64,000 nt of DNA, from assembly GCF_023091745.1 (NCBI RefSeq), contig NC_068933.1, positions 22,944,001 to 23,008,000 on the forward strand, in the 5' to 3' direction. The position numbers and the translations under genes were made by a program. Shown in pieces: positions 24,526-35,765 of this stretch. The DNA is from Budorcas taxicolor (taxonomy: Eukaryota; Chordata; Mammalia; Artiodactyla; Bovidae). Below the pieces are notes generated by a model. The model was not told the origin of the DNA. It was given only the letters and a program-made list of their open reading frames with translations, and made no database searches. Numbering within the stretch: the first letter of the stretch is position 1; each line of letters opens with the position of its first letter.

Positions 24526-24780
24526 CACCACGCCAGTACTCTTGCCTGGAATATCCCGAGGATGGAGGAGCCTGGTAGGCTGCAGTCTGTGGGGTCGCTA
24601 AGAGTCGGACACGACTGAGCGACTTCACTTTCACTTTTCCCTTTCATGCATTGGAGAAGGAAATGGCAACCCACTCCAGTGTTCTTGCCTGGAGAATCCC
24701 AGGGACGGGGGAGTCTGGTTGGGCTGCCGTCTATGGGGTCGCACAGAGTCGGACACGACTGAAGCGACTTAGCAGCAGCA
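24526..24780 (+). mobile_element. Bov-A2 SINE (dimer)
   Basis: A sense dimer with the cactttcacttttccctttc linker and an AGCAGCAGCA tail. No clear target duplication. Confidence 0.85.
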
Positions 24781-25619
24781 ACATTAGACAATTTGGTTAT
24801 ATAAATTCACCTTTTATCATTAGGAGTCACTTATTTAAAATTTGTACTTCCAACGACCAGAGAACTTCTAAGTGACTTTTCAGGAACTTTAAGAATTCAC
24901 CGAGGATATCTGAGGACTTGCAGTGCTATCCAGAAGTGTATGTTGCACAATAAATGCCAAAAGTACAGATAAGACCAAGTATCATGAGGGAATATTTGCT
25001 GTATTTCTGTAAGGATCTATGGCTTAAATTAACTGAGCAATTTTTATATATATTTGATATTTCCTCTCTACAAATTTTTAGCAGTTCCTTTGAAAAGTAT
25101 TTTATAGTGTTTTATAAACACCATTAATAAATGTCCTCCTCACAATAGAGAATTCTTGTGACAGACATGTCTTCTTGTCACAGAATTGTTCGTATTTTTA
25201 ACTTCTTTTAGAATGATTCATTAAATGATATGTAATTTAAAGGGCTAAATTTAATACACGTATGATTACTTCCTACTTCTACTAGTTTTTACTCTTTCTC
25301 ATTGCTTCCTTGAACAAAAAGTGGAGTTATTACATGTACCAATATCTCTGTCATAGGCACTGAAAATGAAAAGCATGCAATTTAGTGGGTTCTTTTAAGC
25401 CAAGCCCTAAAAATCTTCATTGTACCACACTAGATAACCAACTTATCCACCAAACACATCTTCATCTACCAAAACCAAAAGCTGCAAAGTCACAGTGCAA
25501 GAGTTTAGAACAATTGAAAGACTCATTAGCTACTTTTTTTGTCACTGATGGTTTCTACCAGATTTTGATTTTTCCCTCCCATGTTATTTGTAATCTTCTG
25601 ACACACATAATCCACACTG

Positions 25620-25901
25620 TTGCTGCTGCTGCTGCTGCTAAGTCACTTCAGTCGTGTCTGACTCTGTGTGACCGCATAGACGGCAGCCCACCAGGCTCCT
25701 CCGTCCCTGGGATTCTCCAGGCAAGAACACTGGAGTGGGTTGCCATTTCCTTCTCCAATGCATGAAAGTGAAAAGTGAAAGGGAACTCGCTCAGTCGTGT
25801 CCCAACTCTTCGCGACCCCATAGACCGCAGCCTACCAGGCTCCTCTGTCCATGGGGTTTTCCAGGCGAGAGTACTGGAGTGGGGTGCCATCGCCTTCTCC
25901 G
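25620..25901 (-). mobile_element. Bov-A2 SINE with 11-bp target duplication
   Basis: An antisense dimer with a long (TGC)n tail at its left end. Exact flanking repeats aatccacactg lie at 25609-25619 and 25902-25912. The trinucleotide run is a good polymorphic-marker candidate. Confidence 0.92.
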
Positions 25902-26471
25902 AATCCACACTGAATAGCCATGAAATCAGCCACAGTAATCAATATTTAACAGATGGAGAATCTTGACACACTGAGACCCACTGACTTTGTCACATGACAA
26001 GAAGTAGGATTAAATATTGGCTGAAAAGACCAGTCTTGTCTTACTTCCCGTCGCGTGGAAGACTTCAGTAGGTAAAAGCAGGCAGTTACTTTGTCAGAGC
26101 TTCGGAATGATGTTATGAGACAGAATTCTCAAGGAAGATGAAGTGTCCTGACAACGCTAGATTTCCACTCTCCCCGCTACTTATACGAATCCATAAAACA
26201 AAGCGTGCCTCCCGTCTCCCGCACAGTTACCTGCCTTATTTCCTAACATTTCTAACTCTATTATCCCCAGATCACACTTTCTGTTCTAATGATTTTGTCT
26301 TTCTCATGTTCAAAAATTGCCTGATGAGTAGGGTGGTCATGGTCAGGGAGAAGGGGAAGGAAAGGGTGCTGGGCTTCAGACGAAGGTGTGACTGGGAGGG
26401 TCCCCAAGCACTCTCAGTGCCAGGTCCCAGGGAAGGCTGCCTGTAAGGAAGACCTAGAGGCAGTAGGAACA

Positions 26472-26787
26472 CTGGTTATTGTTTAGTCACCCAGTCGTGT
26501 CTGACTCTTGCAACCCTATATTGCAACCCTTGCGTGGGATTTCCCAGGCAAGAATACTCCATCCGTGCATGTTAAGTCGCTTCAGTCCTGTCCGAATCTG
26601 TGCCACCCTATGGACTGCAGTCTGCCAGGCCCTTCTGTCCATAGGACTCCCCAGGCAAGAATACTGGAGTGGGTTGCCATTTCCTCTCTCCAGGGGGATT
26701 TTCCCAACCCAGGGATCAAACACACATCTCTTGCCCAGATCTCTGGCATTGCAGGCAGGTCTTTACCCCTGAGCCATGGGGAAAGTC
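26472..26787 (-). mobile_element. Partial Bov-A followed by Bov-tA, both antisense
   Basis: The first ~90 bp (to about 26562) are a decayed Bov-A body ending at ccaggcaagaatactcc. From about 26566 a second antisense copy runs through the body to a diverged tRNA-related head (gcattgcaggcaggtcttta, then gagccatgggg). This is either nested insertion or a dimer like those at 23073 and 50512. Confidence 0.7.
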
Positions 26788-27220
26788 ACATCTTTACTAA
26801 CGCTCCCAGCTGGGGGAGCACCCCATTGTCCTCTGCCTTATTAAACAGGGAAGTGATCACATGCATTGTTGAATGGAGTTTACAGCGTGGTGTAAAAATC
26901 CTCTTCATATTCTCTATAAGAGAAGGTAGGAGCTACCTCACAGACAGCATAAGAATGAATGGGATCAGTTGGTTCCTCACAGCGAGACCATCTCTTCACC
27001 CAGAAGACACGCGAAGACTACGTGGGAACATCTTTCTTCTTTTTGATAATTTTTCTTAGAGCAGTAGCTAGAATACAGTTTAAATTTTTCCAGTGTTCGT
27101 GCTCTCAAAAATAATTAGGAGAAAATTAAAAGAGAATCCGCAAGCCACTCTAATAAGAATCTTAGATATCAATATTTCCTGATATTTTTAAGTTAACAAT
27201 ACGTATATAATACATAGTAT

Positions 27221-27704
27221 TGTTGCAGGAAGGGGGAACACTTCCAGGGCCGGAAACTAAGCTCTTGTCTAACACTCGGAAATGAATTGTCCAAGGAGAC
27301 ACATGTGGTGACAAAGCAAGAGATTTTATTTGGAAAGTGCACCCAAGTGGAGAGCAGGAGGGTCAGGGAATCCAGGAGAACAGCTCTGCCACGTGGCTCG
27401 CAGTCTCGGGTTTTGTGGTGATGGGATTAGTTTCCGGGTTGTCTTCAGCCAATCATTCTGACTCAGAGTCCTTCCTGGTGGTGCACACCTTGTTCAGCCC
27501 AGATGGATGCCAGAGTGAAGGATTCTGGGAGGTGGCTGGATATGTGGTGTCTCCTTCTGACCTTTCCTGAACTCTTCGGGTTGATGGAGGCTTATTAGTT
27601 CTGTGTTCCTTACCAGGACCTCCTGTCATAAAACAACTCATGCAAATGGTTACTATGGTGCCTGGCCAGGGTGGGCGGTTTCAGTCAGCGTGCTTCCTCT
27701 AACA
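27221..27704 (-). mobile_element. Solo LTR of an endogenous retrovirus
   Basis: A 484-bp unit starts TGTTAGAGG and ends CTGCAACA on the minus strand, so it has the canonical TG...CA ends. A 4-bp direct repeat, gtat, lies at 27217-27220 and 27705-27708. An AATAAA polyadenylation signal is followed by tctcttgctttgtc in the expected R/U5 region. No internal retroviral sequence adjoins it, so it is a recombination-derived solo LTR. The 4-bp duplication favours a class I (gamma-like) ERV. The family name is not assigned. Confidence 0.8.
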
Positions 27705-27734
27705 GTATTATAATGACAATATATAATAACATAT

Positions 27735-27950
27735 GAAAATGAAAGTGTCAGTCATTCAGTCATGTCTGACTCTTTGTGACCCCATGGACTGTAGCCAACT
27801 GGGCTCCTCTGTCCATGGAATTCTCCAGCCCAGATTAGTGGAGTGGGTAGCCATGCCCTCCTCCAGAGGATCTTCCCAACCCAGAGATCAAACCTAGGCC
27901 TCCTGCATTGCAGGAAGATTCTTTACTGTCTGATCCACTGGACGAGTGGT
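27735..27950 (-). mobile_element. Bov-tA SINE in AT-rich target
   Basis: Antisense Bov-tA beside the solo LTR. Flanks atataataacatat (27721-27734) and atataataatatat (27951-27964) match at 13 of 14 positions, consistent with a target duplication. Confidence 0.8.
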
Positions 27951-27964
27951 ATATAATAATATAT

Positions 27965-29000
27965 AAGATATTATATATATGTATATAGTCTCACAAGTTT
28001 AATACGTAACTCATAGGTACATGTATTTTATGCTTTTTGAATTAAAATGGTAGCCAAGCTTTGAAATATATGAACAATTTAAAAATTTTTCATCACAGGC
28101 AAAAAAATAATCACTGTTGAAATTTCCAATTTAAATTTAAAGAATTTAGGTTTTAGTCAGCTTGCCCTTTGGCCTCTTGGGGCAGAGGTTAAGTTGAAGC
28201 TTGGATGTGAAGTGCTCACTGTGGGGGATCTAAATCCATGACAATACATGGCCATTAACGTAGTATTTCTATTCCGTTGAGACCTATTTCAAGAGGCAGA
28301 ATTTTAAATATTAAAAAGTAGATATAGTTCTTTCATTTATAACATTTCCACACAAATCTTTTAAGCAGATAATGACTTATTATAGTTTGCTATAGAACTT
28401 GTCCTTTTACGAGTTTTTAAAAATTCTTTTGGAAAATTATTAGATTTAGGTTAAATTTTGATAAAGCACTTCAAACCAAGAAATTATGGTAAATATTTTC
28501 ATGAAACAGCAATATAGCTTTATACAATATTCTGTAATGATAATTTATACTCATAATTATAGTAAATTATAAAAATACTTTAAATATGAATGTGTGCATT
28601 TTATATTTTGTCATTTATAATAGGCTAGTTGTAAAATATATTAATTTTAATTAAATAATTCAACTAGTCCTTTTTAAAGGCTACTCATGAAGATTCAGTG
28701 ACTTATGGAAAGAAGTCCCTTAGCAGAGTACTCAATGCACAGTGTGCTCTCTACCAGTGACTGCTGCTATACTTCAGTTTGTATAATAGATGTACTCTTT
28801 AAAAGGAGTACATAAAGTTACTTTGGTGAATCAATTAATATTTAAATAGCATGTATGTTTGCATTTTGCTTTAATTCTGTGGCAGATTGTTCTTTGAACT
28901 GAAGCAAATTCTGGTATTTTCCATGCTAGGGTGAATTAGGGAGACACATGTGTGTAATTTAGAAAAGGACCAAGACAATTGAGTTAACTAAGCAGATCAA
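27965..29000. other. AT-rich sequence without recognised genes
   Basis: Very AT-rich, with no exon-like GC patch and no young repeat. Confidence 0.45.
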
Positions 29001-29015
29001 CAGCCCATAAAGGAC

Positions 29016-29420
29016 ATGCTTGTCCTACATGCCCTAGCATTAGATGAGGAGCGATTATTAGAGTCAAGTTCCCAGGAAGATTGGGATATTCCACTACAGG
29101 GAAAAGTGAAAGAGGAAGGAGCCTTTTCATCAGCAGGGGAAACCCAACAGCGCGCTTTTGTCTTCAGAATGACACTAATGAATGTGGTCGTTATCTGGGA
29201 AGCTGAGGATGACGAAAACGACGAATAATTCAGTCACCCCTGGCTGCATCCATCTTAATAACTGTCGTTTGAGTTTCAGTTACAGCCATCTTTGCTAGTT
29301 TCTCTAGCTGTGCTTCTTTGTTGCTGTTTTCTGAGCCAAGCTTTGGTAGACGCTGGGTCATGGTGCTGGTGGCATCCTCACCATCTTTCCTCATTGGGAA
29401 TACTCTGAAGTACATATATT
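29016..29420. other. Unassigned coding-like patch, open on both strands
   Basis: The + strand is open for 70 residues at 29016-29228, with an acidic end (WEAEDDENDE). The - strand is open at 29230-29415 (61 residues, containing MTQRLPKLGSENSNKEAQLE and ending MDAARGD). Composition is less AT-rich than the flanks and several CpGs remain. I recognise neither product. No splice signals delimit either frame. It could be an old processed pseudogene or chance. Confidence 0.2.
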
Positions 29421-29639
29421 ATAAATTAGAAATACATATATCTCCAGAAAGTGTGTTATCTGGCTTCTTAATGACCTAATGCTTAGGCTTCTTTCTGTAA
29501 GAGCGAAAATCTGTGCTAAACAGAATATTAAGAGGAATTCTGTGTCTTTTAAAATGAAGCAACTGTGTACCTCTGTTAATTTTTCCATTTCTGTCAATGG
29601 CATGTTCCTTTGTACCCAAGGAGATGAGAAAATACTTTT

Positions 29640-30230
29640 GTGCGATGTGCTGTGCTTAGTCGCCCAGTCAAGTCCGACTCTGTGATCCTTTGGACTATAG
29701 CCTTGCCAGACTCCTCTGTCCATGAGATTTTTCAGTCAAGAGTACTGGAGTGGGTTTCCATTTCCTCCTTGAAGAAAAGCTATGACCAACCTAGACAGCA
29801 TATTAAAAAGCAGAGATGTTACTTTGCTGACAAAGGTCCGTCTAGTCAAAGCTATGGTTTTGCCAGTAGTCATGTATGGATGTGAGAGCTGGACTATAAA
29901 GAAAGCTGAGCACTGAAGAATTGATGCTTTTGAACTGCAGTGCTGGAGAAGACTCTTGAGAGTCCCTTGAACTGCAAGGAGATCCAACCAGTCAATTCTA
30001 AAGGAAATAAGACCTGAATATTCATTGGAAGGACTGATCCTGAAGCTGAAACTCTAATACTTTGGCCACCTGATGTGAACTGACTCACTGGAAAAGACCC
30101 TGATGCTGGGAAAGATTGAAGGCAGAGAAGGGGACAACAAAGGATAAGATGGTTGGATGGCATCACCCGACTCAATGGACATGAGTTTGAGCAAGCTCTG
30201 GGAGTTGGTGATGGACAGGGAAGCTTGGTA
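29640..30230 (-). mobile_element. Chimeric retroinsertion: Bov-A 3' end fused to BovB sequence
   Basis: Exact 11-bp direct repeats aaaatactttt (29629-29639 and 30231-30241) enclose two parts. 29640 to about 29768 is the antisense 3' part of a Bov-tA/Bov-A SINE. About 29768-30228 is BovB in sense orientation, lacking both its 5' region and its 3' tail. Read on the minus strand, the unit is antisense BovB joined to a SINE body that ends normally (gcgactaagcacagcacatc). The join shares only ctt. The BovB part is nearly identical, in inverted orientation, to 31383-31846. Confidence 0.75.
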
Positions 30231-30241
30231 AAAATACTTTT

Positions 30242-31318
30242 ACCTTTGGTCAGAATATGATGGAGAGTACACAAAGCATATTTTGTCCCATAATTATAAT
30301 AATTCAGATGCCCTCAAGTAATCATCTTTTTTATCATGAGGAACACAAACACTTAGAAAGGCTTTCTGCACTGTGTTGGTGCCTCTGAAGAAATGAGGTT
30401 CTGGTCACATTACCAGAGAAGAATTTGTTTGAATATTTTCTTGAAAGGCTAGTGACCTGGTTACTGACCTTAGACTAATACTGCTGTTTGTGTACAAAAT
30501 GGTTGTAAACAGGCTACCCGTGGAAACAATGACATGTCGGCTGCAGTTCTCTCTATAAATGTTTAATCTTTATTAGTAATTACCAAGGAAAATAAGATTT
30601 TGAACCTTTGTTTTGGAATTTTCTGGGACTTTTAACATAATCCCTGATAAAGGTCAATTCCCTTCAGCACCATTTTCTTCAGACATTTATCAAAATCACA
30701 CGTGCACACATTTTAGAAAGAAGGAAAAAGTGAAGTGAAAATAGAAAGGGGCTATAGCTGTTTCCCAATAAACACAATCTCAAATTGCAGGTCAGATGAA
30801 TCATCTCTCAATCTATTTTAATGCATCTGTTACCTGTGTCCGTCACTCCCTGTTGAGTGTTTACAAGAGGATTTGGCTCTTCAGAATGAAGTGTTATAGA
30901 ACCAAAGCTTTTAGTTGATCTTTTTATAGTATTTGCTCAGTAGTGAAGATGCTTTTATATGCCAAATTTACCTTTTGGTTATTTACTTCCTTACTCATCA
31001 ATAATTTATTGAGTGCCTACTATGTGCCAAGCACGTGCTAGGTACTCAAGATAAAACAGACTTCCTCAGGGAGCTCACAGCTAAACAGGGAGACACACTA
31101 ATAAACAATCAATTCTAACTTACAGGCAGGACACCTACACTAGTTTTGAGGGAATCAGGGAAAGATGATATGATATGTGTGCTCTAAAGTATTTCTTAAG
31201 TATTTAAAGACAGATGGAGCTACCTTAGTGGAGGTGTCAAGAACCAAGAATTTTCCAGGAAAAATGGTCACATCTGGGGACTGGCAGCTGATTTGGTCTG
31301 GCCTAAGTGCAGGCTCTG
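30242..31318. other. Spacer between inverted BovB arms
   Basis: Unique AT-rich sequence with an old interspersed repeat at about 31000-31200 (ttattgagtgcctactatgt). No gene seen. Confidence 0.5.
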
Positions 31319-31846
31319 AGCTCAGTTCAGTTCAGGTGCTCAGTCGTGTCTGACTCTTTGTGACCCCATGTACTGTAGCACGCCAGGCTTCCCTGTCCAT
31401 CACCAACTCCCAGAGCTTGCTCAAACTCATGTCCATTGAGTCGGGTGATGCCATCCAACCATCTTATCCTTTGTTGTCCCCTTCTCTGCCTTCAATCTTT
31501 CCCAGCATCAGGGTCTTTTCCAGTGAGTCAGTTCACATCAGGTGGCCAAAGTATTAGAGTTTCAGCTTCAGCATCAGTCCTTCCAATGAATATTCGGTCT
31601 TATTTCCTTTAGAATTGACTGGTTGGATCTCCTTGCAGTTCAAGGGGGCCTCTCAAGAGTCTTCTCCAGCACTGCAGTTCAAAGGCATCAATTCTTCAGT
31701 GCTCAGCTTTCTTTATAGTCCAGCTCTCACATCCATACATGACTACTGGCAAAACCATAGCTTTGACTAGACGGACCTTTGTCAGCAAAGTAACATCTCT
31801 GCTTTTTAATATGCTGTCTAGGTTGGTCATAGCTTTTCTTCAAGAT
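31319..31846 (-). mobile_element. BovB 3' end, probable source of the nearby inverted copy
   Basis: Antisense BovB with a (CAGTT)n tail at the left and a 5' truncation at cttttcttcaag on the right. It includes the terminal gaccccatgtactgtagcac segment, which is missing from the inverted copy at 29768-30228. Over the shared ~460 bp I count about six or seven differences. No functional frame. Confidence 0.85.
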
Positions 31847-31849
31847 ATG

Positions 31850-33925
31850 TTAAAAAAATTATAATCCATGCAGTCATGTATTGAATGTAGAGAGTAAAGA
31901 GGAGGGAGGAAGCAAGGCCACTTAACGACTGAATACAAAAGAACATCATTTTGAGAAGGAGGACACAGTTAACACTTTTAAATGTCTAAGAAAAACCAAG
32001 GAAATAAAGAGTAAAAATTGACTATTTGATTGAACAACAAAAGAAGAAGCAGGTCTTTGTTGACTTAGGTGAAAAAAATCATCTTTTTTCCCCCAAAGTC
32101 AATGATACCAAACTTACTAGACTATGAAAGGAAATATATATACAGATTGAATGGAAAGAATGAATCTATTAGAAGCTCAACCAGATTCAACAAATCTATG
32201 CACAGCAGGATGAGATGGGGAGAAGCTGGAGACATGGTGTTTAAGGACCACAGGCTGCCAATATGAAGGTGAGCCCAGCCGTCATACACAGCGCTGCTCT
32301 ATACCCCTTCCTTTAATGTCGTTGGAGAGAGGTTGAGCAGAAAGAGCTTTGCTAACATCAGTACCGCTTCTCTGCTCAGAAAAAAAAAAAAAAAACCTTC
32401 TGTTTATTCTAGAAACTGTGAACCTTTCACACCCAACCCTCACCTGTCCTTCTGCAAGGTCTGTCTAGCCTGAAAGCTCAGAGTATATGTGTTTGTACCA
32501 GACTACCTAGATTCACCTCCTAGGAATCAACTCAGTTCATGCCTAAGAATGCCTAATGTGGAAGGTGCCCCCACTGATAAAACATTAATGTTTTGTAAGA
32601 CTCTTTTTTCCGTGTTGGGAAGAATTACCTTGCTTTTTCAGTTGGGTAAGGTCCCTTTATATCAACCTCAGGTCCTTTGTGATTTTCCTGCAGCAAATAA
32701 CTTAACCTTATTATTAGCTCTGTTGCATAAAATGTAAAGGCAACGCTTCAGTCAGCCAGAGATGCCCTGACCTTGAAGGAGAAGGGGTCAGGGCTCCGTG
32801 GAAAAAGAGTCAGGGAGACTGGAAAGGGAAGGAAGAAAAAGACCACGTGAACTTGGGCCTGGTGTCATGGAAAATGTATTTCCCGAGGAGACAGATGACG
32901 TGCCACTTAAGGACCCTTATCACTGGGGGACATTTATCTGTCGGCTCTGAAGTAGGGATCAAAACTTTATCTCTTTGAAAATTCACTATCACTTATTCCA
33001 ACAAAACAGCTCTGATTTTCTTTTCCACATTGAGTTAGACATTACTGGGGAAAAAAGATTCAGCCATTTGGAACACAACGGTCACTTGAGGTCAGGGTCA
33101 AAGATTCAGCCCTTGATTGAACTGATGAGGTTACGCACAGAAAACTGTCCTAGCAGCTCATTGAGACCCCACAAAACAATTGATAATCAGAGGTAGAAGA
33201 CAGAATATGCTTATTTCTGTAAAATCTCTCAGTTGAAAATTTCCCCAAGGCTCCTTTCCTAATAATATCATATCACCCTCATTTGCCAATTTATCTCAAA
33301 GATCTCTCACAACTTAATTCTATCCCGCCTGCTTTGCACTGGTGCTGGGTAGGCGAGGCATTAAATTCATCCTCACTTAGTTCAGTTTGATGGAAGAAAA
33401 TACACAGAAGAGAAGAAGAAACCACAAAACGTTTCCTTTCTACAAACAATATTAACTAAAGATTATGGACAATTGATTTTAGGATTTCAACGGGTACAGG
33501 AGAGAGTCAGTGTGTTGCACTGTGTAAAAACAACCTCTTCTTCTCAAAAGCAAGCACTCTTTAGTTTTGTTTTGTACTGTAATAAACAGTTCATGAGAAG
33601 TTCTTTAACAGGTGGAGGCTGCTTTTCCCTTTCCTTCCATCATGTCCCCTAACAAGGACTGAGTGATGAGGGCTCACATATGAGCAGCTCTCTACAAGAT
33701 GCTACATGTATTATAGGATCACCGCCAGCAACTCTGTATCATGTGTCCCAGCAGGTAAAGGTCTGGACTGGATGGGCTGAGTAAGGAACATTCCACATCC
33801 TGAGTCATACACACTGCAGGTTGCCGTTCTTCATGTAAAAGCTGATCAGATCTAACCTTACTGGAGACAGGACTGCAGGTGGTTACAGACGTGAAGAGGA
33901 CAGAGGCACAGCAGGCAGGAAGTGG
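31850..33925. other. Unique sequence without recognised genes
   Basis: An A-run lies at about 32380-32396. There is no exon with convincing acceptor and donor, and open frames of up to 82 codons have no supporting features. Confidence 0.4.
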
Positions 33926-33934
33926 AAGTTGAAA

Positions 33935-34124
33935 GTGAAGCCTGTGACAGTTGCTCAGGAGTGTCCACCTCTTTGTGAACCCATGGACTGATTCTCCAAG
34001 CAAGAATACTAGAGTGGGTTGCCATTCCCTCCTCCAGGGGATCTTCCCATCCCAGGGATCAAACCTGGGTCTCCTGCATTGCAGGCAGATTCTTTACCAT
34101 CTGAGCCACCAGGAAAGCCCTCTA
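33935..34124 (-). mobile_element. Bov-tA SINE
   Basis: Antisense Bov-tA with an internal deletion of part of the body (catggactgattctccaagc). Direct repeats aagttgaaa at 33926-33934 and 34125-34133 flank it. Confidence 0.8.
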
Positions 34125-34156
34125 AAGTTGAAACCCAACACTTAAAAGAGAGTGAG

Positions 34157-34475
34157 GGCTTCCTTGGTGGTCCAGTGGTGAAAATTTTGCCTGCTAATGC
34201 AGGAGACATGGGTTTGATCCCTGATGCAAGAGGCTCCCACAAACTGAGGAGCAACTAAGCCCACGCACCACAACTATTGAGCCTGTGCTCTCAGGGCCCA
34301 GGAGCCGCAACTACTGAAGCCCGCATGTGCTCCACAGCAAGAGAAGCCACTGAAATGAGAAACCCGTGCACCACAACCAAAGTAGACCCAGCTCTCCACA
34401 GCTGGACACAAGCCCACACGGCAACAAAAACCCAACACAACCAAAAACAAATAAATATATAATAATTTAAAGAAA
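34157..34475 (+). mobile_element. CHR-type tRNA SINE
   Basis: The tRNA-like head (ggcttccttggtggtccagt, then gaaaattttgcctgctaatg) is followed by the gcaactactgaagcccgcat region and an A-rich tail. This body is unrelated to BovB. The direct repeats agagtgagggctt at 34149-34161 and 34476-34488 overlap the start of the element. Confidence 0.8.
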
Positions 34476-35108
34476 AGAGTGAGGGCTTTTAAACAGACAG
34501 TGAGAGAACAAGACAGAAACCCATGCAAAGGGAAAACACATGAAATTGTATGCCGCCCCTTCCTGGTTTTCAGCATTATAAAAGTACTGTAACAGAGCCC
34601 CAGCGGGGACAGAGAAAGGAAAGGGAAAGAGACAAAGGTCGCCTTTGGGAGACTGAGCAGCAGGCATGGGGGCTGGAGAGAAAGTATTCCCCGTGCATGG
34701 GGGAGGGAAGGAAGGAAGTGATGCAGGGCAGAGAAGAATGCCAGAGCCCCAGTGATTTCACCGAGACCTGTGCAGACCAAGTGAACAGATGGAGACTGAA
34801 GGGGAGGCTCCTGGAACAAAGAACAGTCAGATGACCTCCTATCAGAGGTGAATCAGAGACACTGGTCTGGAAGAAATGAGGCCTGTGCGTCTGATGTCCC
34901 CCAAGCCCAAGAATGGGTATAGAGCATGGATTGCAGCCTGAGAGAATGCTTGAATGAGCACACATAGAGATAAAACCTAGTCAGGAACTGAAATTCACCT
35001 CCTCTGAAGCTGAGCATATTTCTGAATTTTTTTTTGTATTCCCTTCTCTACCTGTCTGAGCTCTGAGCTTAGGAGGAAAAACATAGAAATATAAGTCACA
35101 GCATCTAG

Positions 35109-35533
35109 ATTTTTCCAATAGTCATGTACGGATGTAAGAGTTGGACCATAAAGAAAGCAGAGCATTGAAGAATTGATACTTTGAAAGCGTGGTGTTGGAG
35201 AAGACTCCGGAGAGTCTCTTGAACTGCAAGAAGATCCAACCAGTCAATCCTAAAGCAAATCAATCCTTAATATTCATTGGAAGGACTGATGCTGAAGCTG
35301 AAGCTCCAATACTTTGGTAGCATGATATGAAGAGTCAACTCATTGGAAAAGATTCTGATGCTGGGAAGGACTGAAGTAAGAGGAGAAGGGAGAGATGGTT
35401 GGATGGCTTCATCAACTTCAATGGACATGAGTTTGAGCAAACTCTAGGAGATAATAAAGGACAGGGAAGCCTGGCGTGCTGCTGTCCATGGGTTACAAAG
35501 AGTTGAACATGACTGAGTGACTGAACAACAACT
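35109..35533 (+). mobile_element. BovB 3' end, older subfamily
   Basis: Sense BovB from ttttccaatagtcatgtacg to the 3' end, with an ACAACAA-type tail (ctgaacaacaac). Numerous substitutions and stops. Confidence 0.85.
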
Positions 35534-35639
35534 TCAGTTAATTATTTGGAAGGCTTCATCTCTCTGGGCCTCAGTTTGTTCATCCTCAGAGTGAGCATGT
35601 TAGCACTCACACACCTCCCAACAGCCCACAAAGAACATT

Positions 35640-35765
35640 GCCGAAGCTATAGGCTCCATGAGGCCAGGGCCACGTCTATCTTGGTCTCTGTCACGTAGAC
35701 CATATTTGGAACAGTGCCAGTAGCATAGTAGATGTTCAGTGAATATACATTAAATGAATTAAATT
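35640..35765 (+). mobile_element. L2 3' end (old)
   Basis: The sequence ggctccatgaggccagggcc, then aacagtgccagtagcatagt and ttcagtgaatatacatt, resembles the conserved 3' end of L2. A short MIR-like piece precedes it at about 35545-35600. Confidence 0.5.

Noticed and set aside
26508..27059. Open frame of 183 codons on the plus strand
   Set aside because: The first half is antisense Bov-A/Bov-tA sequence. The remainder has no protein-like signature.
34274..34819. Open frame of 181 codons on the minus strand
   Set aside because: Its C-terminal part is the antisense of a CHR-type SINE, and the rest has low-complexity, Leu/Ser/Phe-rich composition with no splice or homology support.
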